A stretch of 64,000 nt of DNA from Pseudomonas sp. R4-35-07 (GTDB taxonomy: Bacteria; Pseudomonadota; Gammaproteobacteria; Pseudomonadales; Pseudomonadaceae), in the NCBI RefSeq assembly GCF_003852235.1, contig NZ_CP027732.1, positions 868,001 through 932,000 of the forward strand. The letters run 5' to 3'. The notes beneath the pieces are model-generated. The model was not told the origin of the DNA and searched no databases. It was given only the letters and a program-made list of their open reading frames with translations. Shown piece after piece: positions 28,505 through 37,786 of this stretch (positions are counted from its first letter, which is position 1; each line of letters opens with the position of its first letter). Made by a program: the position numbers and the translations under genes.

Positions 28505-29614
28505 ATGGCTAAGCAACAGCGAGTAGTGATTGTCGGCGGCGGAGTGATTGGCTTGTTGACGGCATACAACCTGGCGAACCGGGGGCTGGCGGTCATATTG
28601 CTGGAGCGCGCCGGGCTTGGGCAGGAATCATCCTGGGCCGGCGGCGGAATTGTTTCGCCGTTGTATCCGTGGCGCTATAGTCCGGCGGTGACCGCCTTGG
28701 CCCACTGGTCCCAGGATTTCTACCCGCAACTGGCGCAACGGCTGTTCGCCGCGACCGGGGTTGATCCTGAGGTTCACACCACGGGCCTGTATTGGCTCGA
28801 CCTGGATGACGAAGCCGAGGCTCTGGCCTGGGCTGCGCGTGAAGGCCGGCCCTTGAGTAAAGTGGACGTGTCGGCCGCCCATGACGCGGTCCCGGTGCTG
28901 GGCGGCGGTTATTCGCGGGCGATCTACATGGCCGACGTGGCCAATGTACGCAATCCGCGCCTGGTCAAATCACTCAAGGCGGCGTTGTCGGCGTTGCCCG
29001 GTGTGACGATTCACGAGCAGTGCGAGGTCGCTGGATTTATTGTGAAAGGCGGCACTGTGGTGGGCGTGAATACGTCTGCTGGCGCCATCACGGGTGATCA
29101 GGTGGTGCTTGCGGCCGGTGCCTGGAGCGGGGCGTTGCTGGAAAAACTGGGCTTGGCGCTGCCCGTGGAGCCGGTAAAGGGCCAGATGATCCTCTACAAA
29201 TGCGCGCCTGATTTTTTATCGAGTATGGTCCTGGCCAAAGGACGCTATGCGATCCCGCGACGTGATGGGCACATTCTGATTGGCAGCACCCTGGAGCATG
29301 AGGGGTTCGATAAAACGCCGACCGAAACCGCGCTGGAAAGTCTCAAGGCTTCTGCGGTGGAGCTGCTTCCCGCCCTGGCGGACGCCGAGGTGGTGGGGCA
29401 TTGGGCGGGGTTACGGCCCGGCTCGCCGGAAGGCATCCCTTATATCGGCGAGGTGCCCGGCTTCAAGGGCCTGTGGCTCAATTGCGGGCACTACCGCAAT
29501 GGCCTGGTGCTTGCCCCGGCGTCCTGCCAGTTGTTTGCCGACTTGTTGCTGGGGCATGCGCCGATCATCGACCCGGCACCTTACGCGCCCGCCGGTCGAC
29601 TCAACGCTGGATAG
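28505..29614 (+). CDS. thiO: Glycine oxidase ThiO
   Basis: FAD enzyme that oxidises glycine to the imine used for the thiazole ring of thiamin. About 369 residues. It has the dinucleotide motif VVIVGGGVIGLLTAYNLA, a DAO fold, and the C-terminal FAD segment WAGLRPGSPEGIPYIGEV with LNCGHYRNGLVLAP. The start is uncertain: MAKQQR at 28505 fits the family N-terminus, but an upstream in-frame ATG at 28442 overlaps the pilE stop and could add 21 residues. No other thiamin gene lies nearby. Confidence 0.92.
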   Translation: MAKQQRVVIVGGGVIGLLTAYNLANRGLAVILLERAGLGQESSWAGGGIVSPLYPWRYSPAVTALAHWSQDFYPQLAQRLFAATGVDPEVHTTGLYWLDLDDEAEALAWAAREGRPLSKVDVSAAHDAVPVLGGGYSRAIYMADVANVRNPRLVKSLKAALSALPGVTIHEQCEVAGFIVKGGTVVGVNTSAGAITGDQVVLAAGAWSGALLEKLGLALPVEPVKGQMILYKCAPDFLSSMVLAKGRYAIPRRDGHILIGSTLEHEGFDKTPTETALESLKASAVELLPALADAEVVGHWAGLRPGSPEGIPYIGEVPGFKGLWLNCGHYRNGLVLAPASCQLFADLLLGHAPIIDPAPYAPAGRLNAG

Positions 29615-29834
29615 ACTTCGGCCCTTGCTGCAGGTGCGCCTGGGTGCAATACCATTGCTGGCCCGAGCTCAGCGCGCGATCCTGCGGCACATGCACGCCG
29701 CAATGGGCGCAACGCACCATCAGTGCGGCATTGGGTTCGCCGGTACGGGGTTGGCCGGCCGCGGGGCTTTTAAATTTGCGCCAGAGCCATACCGCAGCGG
29801 CAATGACGGCGATCCAGAACAATAGACGAAGCAT
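29601..29834 (-). CDS. PP0621-family small membrane protein
   Basis: A 77-residue protein with an N-terminal transmembrane helix (LLFWIAVIAAAVWLWRKF). A small zinc-ribbon-like region carries two cysteine motifs (MVRCAHCGVHVP and QWYCTQAH). Unknown function, conserved in Pseudomonas between thiO/pilSR and bamD. Its 3' end overlaps the thiO 3' end by 14 nt (convergent). Confidence 0.82.
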   Translation of the reverse strand: MLRLLFWIAVIAAAVWLWRKFKSPAAGQPRTGEPNAALMVRCAHCGVHVPQDRALSSGQQWYCTQAHLQQGPKSIQR

Positions 29835-29915
29835 GATGGGCAGTTTCTCGATGAGGAATGCGCCAGTTTAGCCAAGGTCGTCATGGGCGCACAGCGCAAT
29901 AAATACTCGCCCATG

Positions 29916-29945
29916 AAAAAGGGAGCTCCTGAGAGCTCCCTTTTG
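29916..29945 (-). terminator. Intrinsic terminator downstream of bamD (bidirectional)
   Basis: Stem GGGAGCTC / GAGCTCCC flanked by AAAAA on one side and TTTT on the other, 15 nt past the bamD stop codon. It would work on both strands. Confidence 0.88.
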
Positions 29946-29960
29946 CGTTGCGTCGAACGA

Positions 29961-30986
29961 TCAGTCGAACACACCGAAGGTCATGTAGCTGAACCACGAG
30001 CGGTCCTGGTTGTTGCCCAGGGCTTGCGGCTCTTCCTCTTCGATCACGTCGCCGTTCTCGTCGTGCGGCTTGAGATCCGAAGGAATCGCGTCCTTGGCGT
30101 CCTGGTACTGCTTGATTACGTCCTGGTTGGCGCGTGTTTCACCCGGTGGCAGCGGTGGACGGGACTCGATCAGGCCCAGGGTGTACTTGCTCAGCCACGA
30201 ACGGTTGTCGGCTTCGTCAACCTGAGGCACGAACTGGCCGTCTTTCAGGCTTGGGTGGTCCGGGTAGTTGAGCTTCAGGGTTTCCAGGCTGGTGCTTGCC
30301 AGTTCGTCCAGATGCAGGCGCTGGTAAGCCTCGGTCATCACGGCCAGGCCGTCGCCCACCGAAGGGGTTTCCTGGAAGTTCTCCACCACGTAGCGGCCAC
30401 GGTTGGCGGCGGCCACGTAAGCCTGACGGGTCAGGTAGTAGTGGGCCACGTGAATCTCGTAGGAAGCCAGCAGGTTGCGCAGGTAGATCATGCGCTGCTT
30501 GGCGTCCGGCGCGTAGCGGCTGTTCGGGTAGCGGCTGGTCAGCTGGGCGAACTCGTTGTAGGAGTCGCGGGCAGCGCCCGGGTCACGCTTGGTCATGTCC
30601 AGCGGCAGGAAGCGCGCCAGCAGGCCGACGTCCTGGTCGAACGAGGTCAGGCCCTTCATGTAGTAGGCGTAATCCACGTTCGGGTGCTGCGGGTGCAGGC
30701 GGATAAAACGCTCGGCAGCGGACTTGGCAGCTTCCGGCTCGGCGTTTTTATAGTTGGCGTAGATCAGCTCGAGCTGGGCCTGGTCGGCATAGCGTCCGAA
30801 CGGATAGCGCGACTCCAGGGCCTTCAGCTTCGCTGTGGCGCTGGTGTAGCTATTATTATCCAGGTCTGTCTGAGCTTGCTGGTACAGCTCGACTTCGCTC
30901 AGGTTTTCGTCGACGACGTCCTTGGTTGACGAGCAAGCAGCAGTCATGGCGAGGATGGCGATCAGCAGCAGGTGTTTCACTTGCAT
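29961..30986 (-). CDS. bamD: Outer-membrane assembly lipoprotein BamD
   Basis: Essential lipoprotein of the BAM complex that folds beta-barrel proteins in the outer membrane. 341 residues with start [20 protein letters not shown], a lipoprotein signal peptide with lipobox TAAC. Tetratricopeptide repeats follow, including [20 protein letters not shown] and [20 protein letters not shown]. The C-terminal acidic tail is longer than in E. coli. An in-frame upstream extension to 31070 lacks a signal peptide and was rejected. It is divergent from rluD. Confidence 0.96.
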   Translation of the reverse strand: MQVKHLLLIAILAMTAACSSTKDVVDENLSEVELYQQAQTDLDNNSYTSATAKLKALESRYPFGRYADQAQLELIYANYKNAEPEAAKSAAERFIRLHPQHPNVDYAYYMKGLTSFDQDVGLLARFLPLDMTKRDPGAARDSYNEFAQLTSRYPNSRYAPDAKQRMIYLRNLLASYEIHVAHYYLTRQAYVAAANRGRYVVENFQETPSVGDGLAVMTEAYQRLHLDELASTSLETLKLNYPDHPSLKDGQFVPQVDEADNRSWLSKYTLGLIESRPPLPPGETRANQDVIKQYQDAKDAIPSDLKPHDENGDVIEEEEPQALGNNQDRSWFSYMTFGVFD

Positions 30987-31135
30987 GGCGGCTTGCGTCC
31001 CTATGACGGCCGCTGTCTTGGGCGGGGCCGTCCTGTTATGATGAGCGCCCCGTTGAAAGCCTCGGGGCAAAAGACGCCGTATTTAACCACAAGCGCGCAG
31101 CCGAAACCAAAGGCTGTGCCACGCCTAGTCTGAGC

Positions 31136-32098
31136 ATGTCCGATAAAATTGAACTTCGCGCAGAGGTGCCGTCCGAATTGGGCGGCCAACGCCTCGATCA
31201 AGTCGCCGCACAATTATTCGCTGAGCACTCGCGCTCGCGCCTTTCCGCCTGGATCAAAGACGGCCGCCTGACTGTGGATGGAGCGGTTATCCGCCCGCGA
31301 GACATAGTGCATGGCGGTGCGATTCTTGAGCTGACTGCCGAGCAGGAAGCCCAGGGAGAATGGGTCGCCCAGGACATCGAGCTGGATATCGTCTATGAAG
31401 ACGACGACATCCTGGTCATCAACAAACCCGCAGGCCTGGTGGTTCACCCGGCTGCCGGGCACGCTGATGGCACCTTGCTCAATGCCCTGTTGCACCACGT
31501 GCCGGACATCATCAATGTGCCGCGCTGCGGCATCGTGCACCGTCTGGACAAGGACACCACCGGCCTGATGGTGGTGGCCAAGACCATTCAGGCGCAGACG
31601 CAACTGGTTACTCAATTGCAGAGTCGCAGCGTCAGCCGGATCTACGAGTGCATCGTGATCGGCGTCGTGGTGGCCGGGGGCAAGATCAACGCCCCTATCG
31701 GTCGCCACGGCCAGCAGCGCCAGCGCATGGCGGTGATGGAAGGCGGCAAGCAGGCCGTCAGCCACTATCGCGTGCTGGAGCGTTTCCGTTCCCACACGCA
31801 CGTGCGGGTCAAGCTGGAAACCGGTCGTACCCACCAGATCCGCGTGCACATGGCCCACATCAACTTCCCGTTGGTCGGTGATCCGGCCTACGGTGGTCGC
31901 TTCCGCATTCCGCCTGCGGCCAGCCAGACCATGGTTGAATCGCTCAAGACGTTCCCGCGCCAGGCGCTGCATGCACGCTTCCTGGAACTGGATCATCCGA
32001 CGAGCGGTAAGCGCATGAGCTGGGAATCGCCGCTTCCAGACGATCTGGTCTGGTTGTTGTCGCTGCTCAAGCAGGATCGCGAGGCGTTTGTCGGATGA
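31136..32098 (+). CDS. rluD: 23S rRNA pseudouridine(1911/1915/1917) synthase
   Basis: Modifies helix 69 of 23S rRNA. 320 residues. An N-terminal S4 RNA-binding domain (RLDQVAAQLFAEHSRSRLSA) is followed by the RsuA/RluD catalytic domain with the aspartate in VHRLDKDTTGLMVVAK (near 140). It overlaps pgeF by 4 nt (ATGA), and the rluD-pgeF-clpB order is conserved in many gammaproteobacteria. Confidence 0.97.
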   Translation: MSDKIELRAEVPSELGGQRLDQVAAQLFAEHSRSRLSAWIKDGRLTVDGAVIRPRDIVHGGAILELTAEQEAQGEWVAQDIELDIVYEDDDILVINKPAGLVVHPAAGHADGTLLNALLHHVPDIINVPRCGIVHRLDKDTTGLMVVAKTIQAQTQLVTQLQSRSVSRIYECIVIGVVVAGGKINAPIGRHGQQRQRMAVMEGGKQAVSHYRVLERFRSHTHVRVKLETGRTHQIRVHMAHINFPLVGDPAYGGRFRIPPAASQTMVESLKTFPRQALHARFLELDHPTSGKRMSWESPLPDDLVWLLSLLKQDREAFVG

Positions 32099-32820
32099 GT
32101 GACCGGCTGATACCTGACTGGCCCGCGCCATCTCAGGTCAAAGCCTGCGTCACCACCCGTGCGGGCGGCGTCAGTATGGCGCCGTTCGACAGCCTCAACC
32201 TGGGCGATCACGTCGAGGACAGCCTTGAGGCGGTCCTGGAAAATCGTCGCCGTCTTACCGATGCCTTCGGTATCCAGCCGGCCTGGTTGCGCCAAGTCCA
32301 CGGGACCACTGTGGTCGAGGCCGACCCGGGCCGTATCGCCGAAGCGGATGGCAGTTGGACCAGCACCCCTGGTATCGCCTGCACCGCGATGACGGCCGAT
32401 TGCCTGCCTGCATTGTTCTGCAATCGAGCGGGCACCCGTGTGGCGGCGGCGCATGCCGGTTGGCGTGGGCTCGCGGCCGGGGTGCTGGAGGCAGCCTTCG
32501 ACAGCCTGGGTTGCGACCCCGCCGACGTGCTGGTCTGGCTCGGCCCGGCCATTGGTCCGCAGGCCTTTGAGGTCGGCCCCGAGGTGCGTGAAGCCTTCAT
32601 GCAACAACTGCCTGCGACTGCCCGAGCCTTCGTGCCCAGCTGTAATCCCGGCAAGTTCATGGCCGATATCTATCAGCTTGCTCGTCTGCGCCTGGCTGCG
32701 CGGGGCATTAGCGCTGTGTATGGTGGCGGTTTTTGCACCGTGACCGACCCGCGCTTCTTTTCCTATCGCCGCAGCCCACGCACGGGCCGGTTCGCCTCCC
32801 TTATCTGGCTCGAACGCTAG
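32095..32820 (+). CDS. pgeF: Peptidoglycan editing factor PgeF (YfiH, multicopper-oxidase-like fold)
   Basis: A 241-residue DUF152 protein, older name polyphenol oxidase or laccase-like. Conserved metal-site motifs are VTTRAGGVS, the histidine in LRQVHGTTVVE, TADCLPALFC and AAHAGWRGLAAGVLE. It removes L-Ser misincorporated at position 1 of peptidoglycan stems in E. coli. It is coupled to rluD by overlap and followed by clpB after a 131-nt gap holding a heat-shock promoter. Confidence 0.94.
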   Translation: MSDRLIPDWPAPSQVKACVTTRAGGVSMAPFDSLNLGDHVEDSLEAVLENRRRLTDAFGIQPAWLRQVHGTTVVEADPGRIAEADGSWTSTPGIACTAMTADCLPALFCNRAGTRVAAAHAGWRGLAAGVLEAAFDSLGCDPADVLVWLGPAIGPQAFEVGPEVREAFMQQLPATARAFVPSCNPGKFMADIYQLARLRLAARGISAVYGGGFCTVTDPRFFSYRRSPRTGRFASLIWLER

Positions 32821-32850
32821 ACTGTCCTGATCTGTATCAACCATCCGCTG

Positions 32851-32880
32851 CTTGAATCCCCCAGAATCCACCCCATCTAT
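32851..32880 (+). promoter_or_regulatory. RpoH (sigma-32) promoter of clpB
   Basis: CTTGAAT (32851-32857), a 13-nt spacer, and CCCCATCTAT (32871-32880) match the heat-shock consensus CTTGAAA / CCCCATNT almost perfectly, about 70 nt upstream of the clpB start. ClpB is a classic RpoH target. Confidence 0.85.
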
Positions 32881-32951
32881 AGGGGTATCTGGCAGGTTTC
32901 TTCATTCAGGATGTTTCTTCAGCTCCGGCCTGCTCAAAAGGAAGGTGACTA

Positions 32952-35516
32952 ATGCGTATTGATCGTTTAACCAGCAAATTGCAGTTGGCCTTATCGGACT
33001 CCCAATCCCTGGCGGTCGGTCTCGACCACCCGGCAATTGAACCTGCGCACTTGATGCAGGCGCTCCTGGAGCAACAAGGTGGTTCTATCAAGCCCTTGTT
33101 GATGCAGGTGGGCTTTGACATTAACAGCCTGCGCAAGGAACTGAGCAAAGAGCTCGACCAACTGCCGAAAATCCAGAATCCTACCGGCGACGTGAATATG
33201 TCCCAGGACCTGGCGCGCCTGCTGAACCAGGCCGACCGCCTGGCCCAACAGAAAGGTGACCAGTTCATCTCCAGCGAGCTCGTGCTGCTCGCCGCCATGG
33301 ACGACAACAGCAAGCTTGGCAAATTGTTGCTGGGCCAGGGCGTGAGCAAGAAAGCCCTGGAAAACGCCATCAATAATCTGCGCGGCGGCGAGGCGGTAAA
33401 TGACCCCAACCACGAGGAGTCGCGCCAAGCCCTGGATAAATACACCGTTGACCTGACCAAGCGCGCCGAAGAGGGCAAGCTTGACCCGGTCATCGGCCGT
33501 GACGACGAAATTCGTCGCACCATCCAAGTGCTGCAACGCCGTACCAAAAACAACCCCGTGCTGATCGGTGAGCCTGGCGTGGGTAAAACCGCCATCGCCG
33601 AGGGCTTGGCCCAGCGCATCATCAATGGTGAAGTGCCGGACGGCCTTAAAGGCAAGCGCCTGCTGTCCCTGGACATGGGCTCGCTGATTGCCGGCGCCAA
33701 GTTCCGTGGCGAGTTCGAAGAACGCCTCAAATCCCTGCTCAATGAATTGTCCAAGCAGGAAGGGCAGATCATTCTGTTTATCGACGAACTGCACACCATG
33801 GTTGGCGCCGGTAAAGGCGAGGGCTCCATGGATGCTGGCAACATGCTCAAGCCTGCCTTGGCGCGAGGCGAGTTGCATTGCGTCGGTGCCACCACGCTCA
33901 ACGAATACCGTCAGTACATTGAAAAGGACGCGGCTCTGGAGCGGCGTTTCCAGAAAGTGCTGGTGGAAGAACCCAGCGAAGAGGACACCATCGCCATCCT
34001 GCGTGGCCTGAAAGAGCGCTATGAGGTCCACCATAAAGTCGCGATCACCGACGGCGCGATCATTGCGGCGGCCAAGTTGAGCCATCGCTATATCACCGAT
34101 CGTCAATTGCCCGACAAGGCCATCGATTTGATCGACGAAGCGGCCAGCCGGATTCGCATGGAAATCGACTCCAAGCCGGAAGTGCTCGACCGTCTGGATC
34201 GCCGCCTGATTCAACTGAAAGTCGAATCCCAGGCGCTGAAGAAAGAAGAGGATGAGGCGGCGAAGAAACGTCTGGAAAAACTCCAGGAAGAAATCGTCCG
34301 CCTGGAGCGGGAGTATTCGGACCTCGAAGAAATCTGGACCTCGGAAAAAGCCGAAGTGCAGGGTTCGGCGCAGATCCAGCAGAAGATCGAGCAGTCGCGC
34401 CAGGAGCTGGAAGCCGCGCGTCGCAAGGGCGACCTGAACCGCATGGCCGAGTTGCAGTACGGGGTGATCCCGGACCTGGAACGCAGCCTGCAGATGGTCG
34501 ACCAGCATGGGCACAGCGAGAACCAGTTGCTGCGCAGCAAAGTGACCGAGGAAGAAATAGCCGAGGTGGTCTCCAAGTGGACCGGCATTCCTGTGTCGAA
34601 AATGCTTGAGGGCGAACGCGACAAGCTGCTGAAGATGGAAAGCCTGTTGCACCAGCGCGTTATTGGCCAGGAAGAGGCCGTGGTGGCGGTGTCCAATGCG
34701 GTGCGGCGTACCCGCGCCGGGTTGTCCGACCCGAATCGCCCGAGTGGTTCGTTCATGTTCCTCGGCCCGACCGGCGTGGGTAAGACCGAGCTGTGCAAGG
34801 CCCTCGCCGAATTTCTTTTTGATACTGAAGAGGCGATGGTACGCATCGACATGTCCGAGTTCATGGAGAAACACTCGGTGGCGCGCCTGATCGGCGCCCC
34901 ACCAGGCTATGTGGGCTACGAGGAGGGCGGTTACCTGACCGAGGCGGTGCGGCGTAAGCCTTACTCGGTGATCTTGCTGGACGAGGTCGAGAAGGCGCAC
35001 CCGGATGTGTTCAACATCCTGTTGCAAGTGCTCGAGGACGGCCGCCTGACCGACAGCCACGGCCGTACCGTGGATTTTCGCAACACGGTGATCGTGATGA
35101 CTTCCAACCTCGGCTCGGCGCAGATCCAGGAGTTGGTGGGCGATCGCGAAGCTCAGCGGGCAGCGGTGATGGATGCGCTGACCTCGCACTTCCGGCCGGA
35201 ATTTATCAACCGGGTGGATGAAGTGGTGATCTTCGAGCCTCTGGCCCGGGATCAGATTGCCGGCATCACCGAGATTCAGTTGGGACGCCTGCGTGCACGC
35301 CTGGCCGAGCGCGAACTGGCGCTGGAGCTGAGCAGCGAGGCGTTGGACAAACTGATCGCAGTGGGTTACGACCCGGTGTATGGCGCACGGCCGTTGAAGC
35401 GCGCGATTCAGCGCTGGATCGAAAACCCGCTGGCACAGCTGATCCTGTCGGGCAGCTTTATGCCCGGCACCCCCGTCAAGGCGACGGTGGAGAACGACGA
35501 AATCGTCTTCCATTAA
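32952..35516 (+). CDS. clpB: ATP-dependent disaggregase ClpB
   Basis: Hexameric Hsp100 that rescues aggregated proteins together with DnaK. 854 residues with all domains: Clp N-domain (1-145), AAA1 with [15 protein letters not shown] (near 206), a coiled-coil middle domain (about 410-530, rich in E/K/R with [12 protein letters not shown]), AAA2 with [16 protein letters not shown] (near 606), and the C-domain. There is no IGF/ClpP-binding loop, as expected for ClpB. A GGAAGG ribosome-binding site is present. Heat-inducible from the sigma-32 promoter upstream. Confidence 0.98.
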   Translation: MRIDRLTSKLQLALSDSQSLAVGLDHPAIEPAHLMQALLEQQGGSIKPLLMQVGFDINSLRKELSKELDQLPKIQNPTGDVNMSQDLARLLNQADRLAQQKGDQFISSELVLLAAMDDNSKLGKLLLGQGVSKKALENAINNLRGGEAVNDPNHEESRQALDKYTVDLTKRAEEGKLDPVIGRDDEIRRTIQVLQRRTKNNPVLIGEPGVGKTAIAEGLAQRIINGEVPDGLKGKRLLSLDMGSLIAGAKFRGEFEERLKSLLNELSKQEGQIILFIDELHTMVGAGKGEGSMDAGNMLKPALARGELHCVGATTLNEYRQYIEKDAALERRFQKVLVEEPSEEDTIAILRGLKERYEVHHKVAITDGAIIAAAKLSHRYITDRQLPDKAIDLIDEAASRIRMEIDSKPEVLDRLDRRLIQLKVESQALKKEEDEAAKKRLEKLQEEIVRLEREYSDLEEIWTSEKAEVQGSAQIQQKIEQSRQELEAARRKGDLNRMAELQYGVIPDLERSLQMVDQHGHSENQLLRSKVTEEEIAEVVSKWTGIPVSKMLEGERDKLLKMESLLHQRVIGQEEAVVAVSNAVRRTRAGLSDPNRPSGSFMFLGPTGVGKTELCKALAEFLFDTEEAMVRIDMSEFMEKHSVARLIGAPPGYVGYEEGGYLTEAVRRKPYSVILLDEVEKAHPDVFNILLQVLEDGRLTDSHGRTVDFRNTVIVMTSNLGSAQIQELVGDREAQRAAVMDALTSHFRPEFINRVDEVVIFEPLARDQIAGITEIQLGRLRARLAERELALELSSEALDKLIAVGYDPVYGARPLKRAIQRWIENPLAQLILSGSFMPGTPVKATVENDEIVFH

Positions 35517-35542
35517 GCCTGGCAGCCAGTGCTGTAAGAGGA

Positions 35543-35569
35543 GGTCCCGCATTGCGGGGCCTTTTTTTT
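35543..35569 (+). terminator. Intrinsic terminator of clpB
   Basis: GGTCCCGCA / TGCGGGGCC stem followed by eight T's, 27 nt after the clpB stop. The gap 35517-35819 (about 300 nt) contains only this terminator and the tRNA promoter; I see no further gene in it. Confidence 0.92.
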
Positions 35570-35701
35570 CGATAGGGCGTTGAACTGTAAGGCAAAGGCT
35601 TGTAAAGTGCGCCCCGCAGCAACGTCAGCCCACGGGTTTCTTCTCCCCAAGAAGAAATCAGAAAGAAGCGCAAATCATTGTCTTAAAAGCAATTTAAAGG
35701 G

Positions 35702-35729
35702 TTGACAGGGGTTTTTAAGATTGTAGAAT
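35702..35729 (+). promoter_or_regulatory. Promoter of the tRNA operon
   Basis: TTGACA (35702-35707), a 16-nt spacer and TAGAAT (35724-35729) are followed by a GC-rich discriminator AGCGCGCCTC, as usual for stringently controlled tRNA operons. The first tRNA begins about 90 nt downstream. Confidence 0.75.
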
Positions 35730-35819
35730 AGCGCGCCTCAGAGACGCTAACGTAGCGATACGGACAGGGTCGAAGAGAAGGTTGTAACGCAGTAGAAGTT
35801 GTACTTTGAAATATGTAGT

Positions 35820-35895
35820 TCCGTGATAGCTCAGTCGGTAGAGCAAATGACTGTTAATCATTGGGTCCCAGGTTCGAGTCCTGGTCACGGAGCCA
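35820..35895 (+). tRNA. tRNA-Asn(GTT)
   Basis: A 76-nt cloverleaf with acceptor TCCGTGA / TCACGGA, discriminator G and encoded CCA. Anticodon GTT at 35853-35855 in loop CTGTTAA. T-loop GGTTCGAGTCC present. First gene of the Asn-Pro-Lys-Pro cluster. Confidence 0.96.
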
Positions 35896-35904
35896 ATTTC
35901 AAAC

Positions 35905-35981
35905 CGGGGTATAGCGCAGTCCGGTAGCGCGCCTGCTTTGGGAGCAGGATGTCGGGAGTTCGAATCCCCCTACCCCGACCA
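35905..35981 (+). tRNA. tRNA-Pro(TGG), copy 1
   Basis: 77 nt, acceptor CGGGGTA / TACCCCG, encoded CCA, anticodon TGG at 35939-35941 within stem CCTGC / GCAGG. It lies 9 nt after tRNA-Asn. Identical to the copy at 36157. Confidence 0.96.
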
Positions 35982-35986
35982 TATTT

Positions 35987-36062
35987 GGGTCGTTAGCTCA
36001 GTTGGTAGAGCAGTTGGCTTTTAACCAATTGGTCGTAGGTTCGAATCCCACACGACCCACCA
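35987..36062 (+). tRNA. tRNA-Lys(TTT)
   Basis: 76 nt, acceptor GGGTCGT / ACGACCC, encoded CCA, anticodon TTT at 36020-36022. It begins 5 nt after the first tRNA-Pro. A terminator follows about 65 nt downstream. Confidence 0.96.
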
Positions 36063-36126
36063 TTTTTGAGACCAGTTAAGGCTGGAATCAGATCTTAAGA
36101 TCAGAGGCCAAAAGCACTGATCGAAG

Positions 36127-36151
36127 AAGGCGACTGAAAGGTCGCCTTTTT
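36127..36151 (+). terminator. Intrinsic terminator inside the tRNA cluster
   Basis: AAGGCGAC / GTCGCCTT stem with loop TGAAAG, followed by a T run, located between tRNA-Lys and the second tRNA-Pro. It should end the Asn-Pro-Lys transcript. The second Pro copy starts only 6 nt later and would depend on read-through. Confidence 0.85.
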
Positions 36152-36156
36152 ATTAC

Positions 36157-36233
36157 CGGGGTATAGCGCAGTCCGGTAGCGCGCCTGCTTTGGGAGCAGG
36201 ATGTCGGGAGTTCGAATCCCCCTACCCCGACCA
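36157..36233 (+). tRNA. tRNA-Pro(TGG), copy 2
   Basis: 77 nt, identical to the copy at 35905-35981, including flanking bases. Anticodon TGG at 36191-36193, encoded CCA. It lies behind a terminator and has a second terminator just downstream. No separate promoter was recognised. Confidence 0.95.
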
Positions 36234-36237
36234 TATT

Positions 36238-36276
36238 AAAAATCCTCGTATCGAAAGATACGGGGATTTTTTTTTG
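36238..36276 (+). terminator. Intrinsic terminator after tRNA-Pro copy 2
   Basis: AAATCCTCGTATC / GATACGGGGATTT stem with a GAAA tetraloop and a run of nine T's, beginning 5 nt after the tRNA CCA end. Confidence 0.92.
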
Positions 36277-36307
36277 TCTGAAAATTATCTCAGGTTCAAC
36301 ACAGCAC

Positions 36308-36400
36308 CAATGTGGGAGGGGGCTTGCTCCCGATAGCGGTGGGTCAGTTAAGTATTTTTACCTGACCCACCGCCATCGGGAGCAAGCCCCCTCTCACATT
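36308..36400. repeat. REPIN 5
   Basis: Full pair of inverted REP arms (TGTGGGAGGGGGCTTGCTCC and complement) with a well-paired centre (GGGTCAG ... CTGACCC). It lies between the tRNA terminator and the 3' end of ndh. The right arm has one change (CCTCTCAC). Confidence 0.92.
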
Positions 36401-36427
36401 AACCGAGTCCCACCAGGGGCCGAGTTG

Positions 36428-37726
36428 TCAGTGCAGTTTGAGTCGCGGCTCAGTCCCCCGACCGATCTTGCTTCCCAGCATCAGCATCGCCGTGCGGAAA
36501 AAGCCATACAGCGCCATCTGGTGCATACGGTACAGCGACACGTAGAACATCCGCGCCAGCCAGCCCTCCAGCATCACACTGCCGGTCAGGTTGCCCATCA
36601 AGTTGCCCACGGCGGAGAAGCGCGACAGCGAGATCAGCGAACCGTAGTCGGTGTACTTGTAGGTCGGCAGCTCCTTGCCTTCAATCCGCAGTTTCAGCGA
36701 TTTGGCGAGCAATGAAGCCTGTTGGTGAGCGGCTTGCGCGCGTGGCGGAACATTGCGGTCGGTGCCCGGTTGCGGGCAGGCGGCGCAATCGCCAAAGGCG
36801 AAGATGTTTTCGTCACGGGTGGTCTGCAGCGTCGGCAGCACCTGCAGTTGGTTGATGCGGTTGGTCTCCAGGCCATCGAGGTCCTTGAGAAAACCCGGTG
36901 CGCGGATCCCGGCGGCCCACACTTTAAGGCTCGCCGGGATCACTTGGCCGCTGCTGGTGATCAGCGCGTCGGCGGTCACTTCGCTGACGGCCGAGTTGGT
37001 CAGCACGGTCACCCCCAATTTTTCCAGGGTTTTATGCACAGGCCCGCCGATCCGCTCCGGCAGCGCGGGCAATACCCGAGGGCCGGCTTCGATCAGGGTG
37101 ATGTGCATGTTTTCCGGCTTGATACGGTCCAGGCCGTACGCTGCCAGCTCATGGGCCGCGTTATGCAGTTCGGCGGCCAGTTCGACGCCGGTGGCGCCGG
37201 CGCCGACGATGGCGACGCTGATCTGTTCAATGGTGTCGGTTTGCCCGGCGTGGGCACGCAGGTAATGGTTGAGCAACCGCTGATGGAAGCGCTCGGCCTG
37301 CTTGCGGGTGTCGAGGAACAGGCAATGCTGCGCCGCGCCCTCGGTGCCGAAATCGTTAGTGGTGCTGCCCACTGCAATCACCAGGCTGTCGTAGCTCAGT
37401 ACGCGCGCAGGTACCAGCTCCCGGCCTTCTTCGTCGAGGGTGGCGGCCAGTTGGATTTTCTTCTGTTCACGGTCAAGCCCGCTCATACGCCCCAACTGGA
37501 ACTCGAAGTGGTTCCATTTAGCCTGGGCGACGTAATTGAGTTCGTCTTCCGAAGAGTTCAGCGAGCCGGCCGCGACTTCGTGCAGCAGCGGTTTCCAGAT
37601 ATGCGTCAGGTTGGCGTCCACCAGCGTGATGCTGGCTTTGCCGCGTTTGCCCAGAGTCTTACCCAGGCGGGTCGCTAGCTCCAGGCCGCCGGCACCGCCG
37701 CCGACGACAATAATACGATGGGTCAT
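36428..37726 (-). CDS. ndh: Type II NADH:quinone oxidoreductase
   Basis: Non-proton-pumping respiratory NADH dehydrogenase, peripheral on the inner membrane. 432 residues with start MTHRIIVVGGGAGGLELATR. The FAD motif lies at the N-terminus, an NAD motif SVAIVGAGATGVELAAELH near 170, and the second FAD block IFAFGDCAACPQPG near 305. The C-terminal amphipathic region (about 385-432) would attach it to the membrane. The start at 37726 was preferred over an ATG five codons upstream. Followed on the minus strand by REPIN 5. Confidence 0.94.
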   Translation of the reverse strand: MTHRIIVVGGGAGGLELATRLGKTLGKRGKASITLVDANLTHIWKPLLHEVAAGSLNSSEDELNYVAQAKWNHFEFQLGRMSGLDREQKKIQLAATLDEEGRELVPARVLSYDSLVIAVGSTTNDFGTEGAAQHCLFLDTRKQAERFHQRLLNHYLRAHAGQTDTIEQISVAIVGAGATGVELAAELHNAAHELAAYGLDRIKPENMHITLIEAGPRVLPALPERIGGPVHKTLEKLGVTVLTNSAVSEVTADALITSSGQVIPASLKVWAAGIRAPGFLKDLDGLETNRINQLQVLPTLQTTRDENIFAFGDCAACPQPGTDRNVPPRAQAAHQQASLLAKSLKLRIEGKELPTYKYTDYGSLISLSRFSAVGNLMGNLTGSVMLEGWLARMFYVSLYRMHQMALYGFFRTAMLMLGSKIGRGTEPRLKLH

Positions 37727-37786
37727 GGGGATATCTCGCAAGGCTAAAAGAAATCGGAGCAGTTACCCCCGCGAGCGCCAGGCAGC

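Noticed and set aside
29961..31070. Longer bamD start (369 aa)
   Set aside because: The extension lacks a signal sequence, while the internal ATG gives a perfect lipoprotein signal peptide.
32991..35552. 853-aa open frame antisense to clpB
   Set aside because: Same explanation; composition rich in His/Gln/Leu typical of reverse-frame readings.
35820..36233. tRNA cluster as integration site of a genomic island
   Set aside because: No integrase, no direct repeat of a tRNA 3' end at island distance, and flanking genes are core and syntenic.
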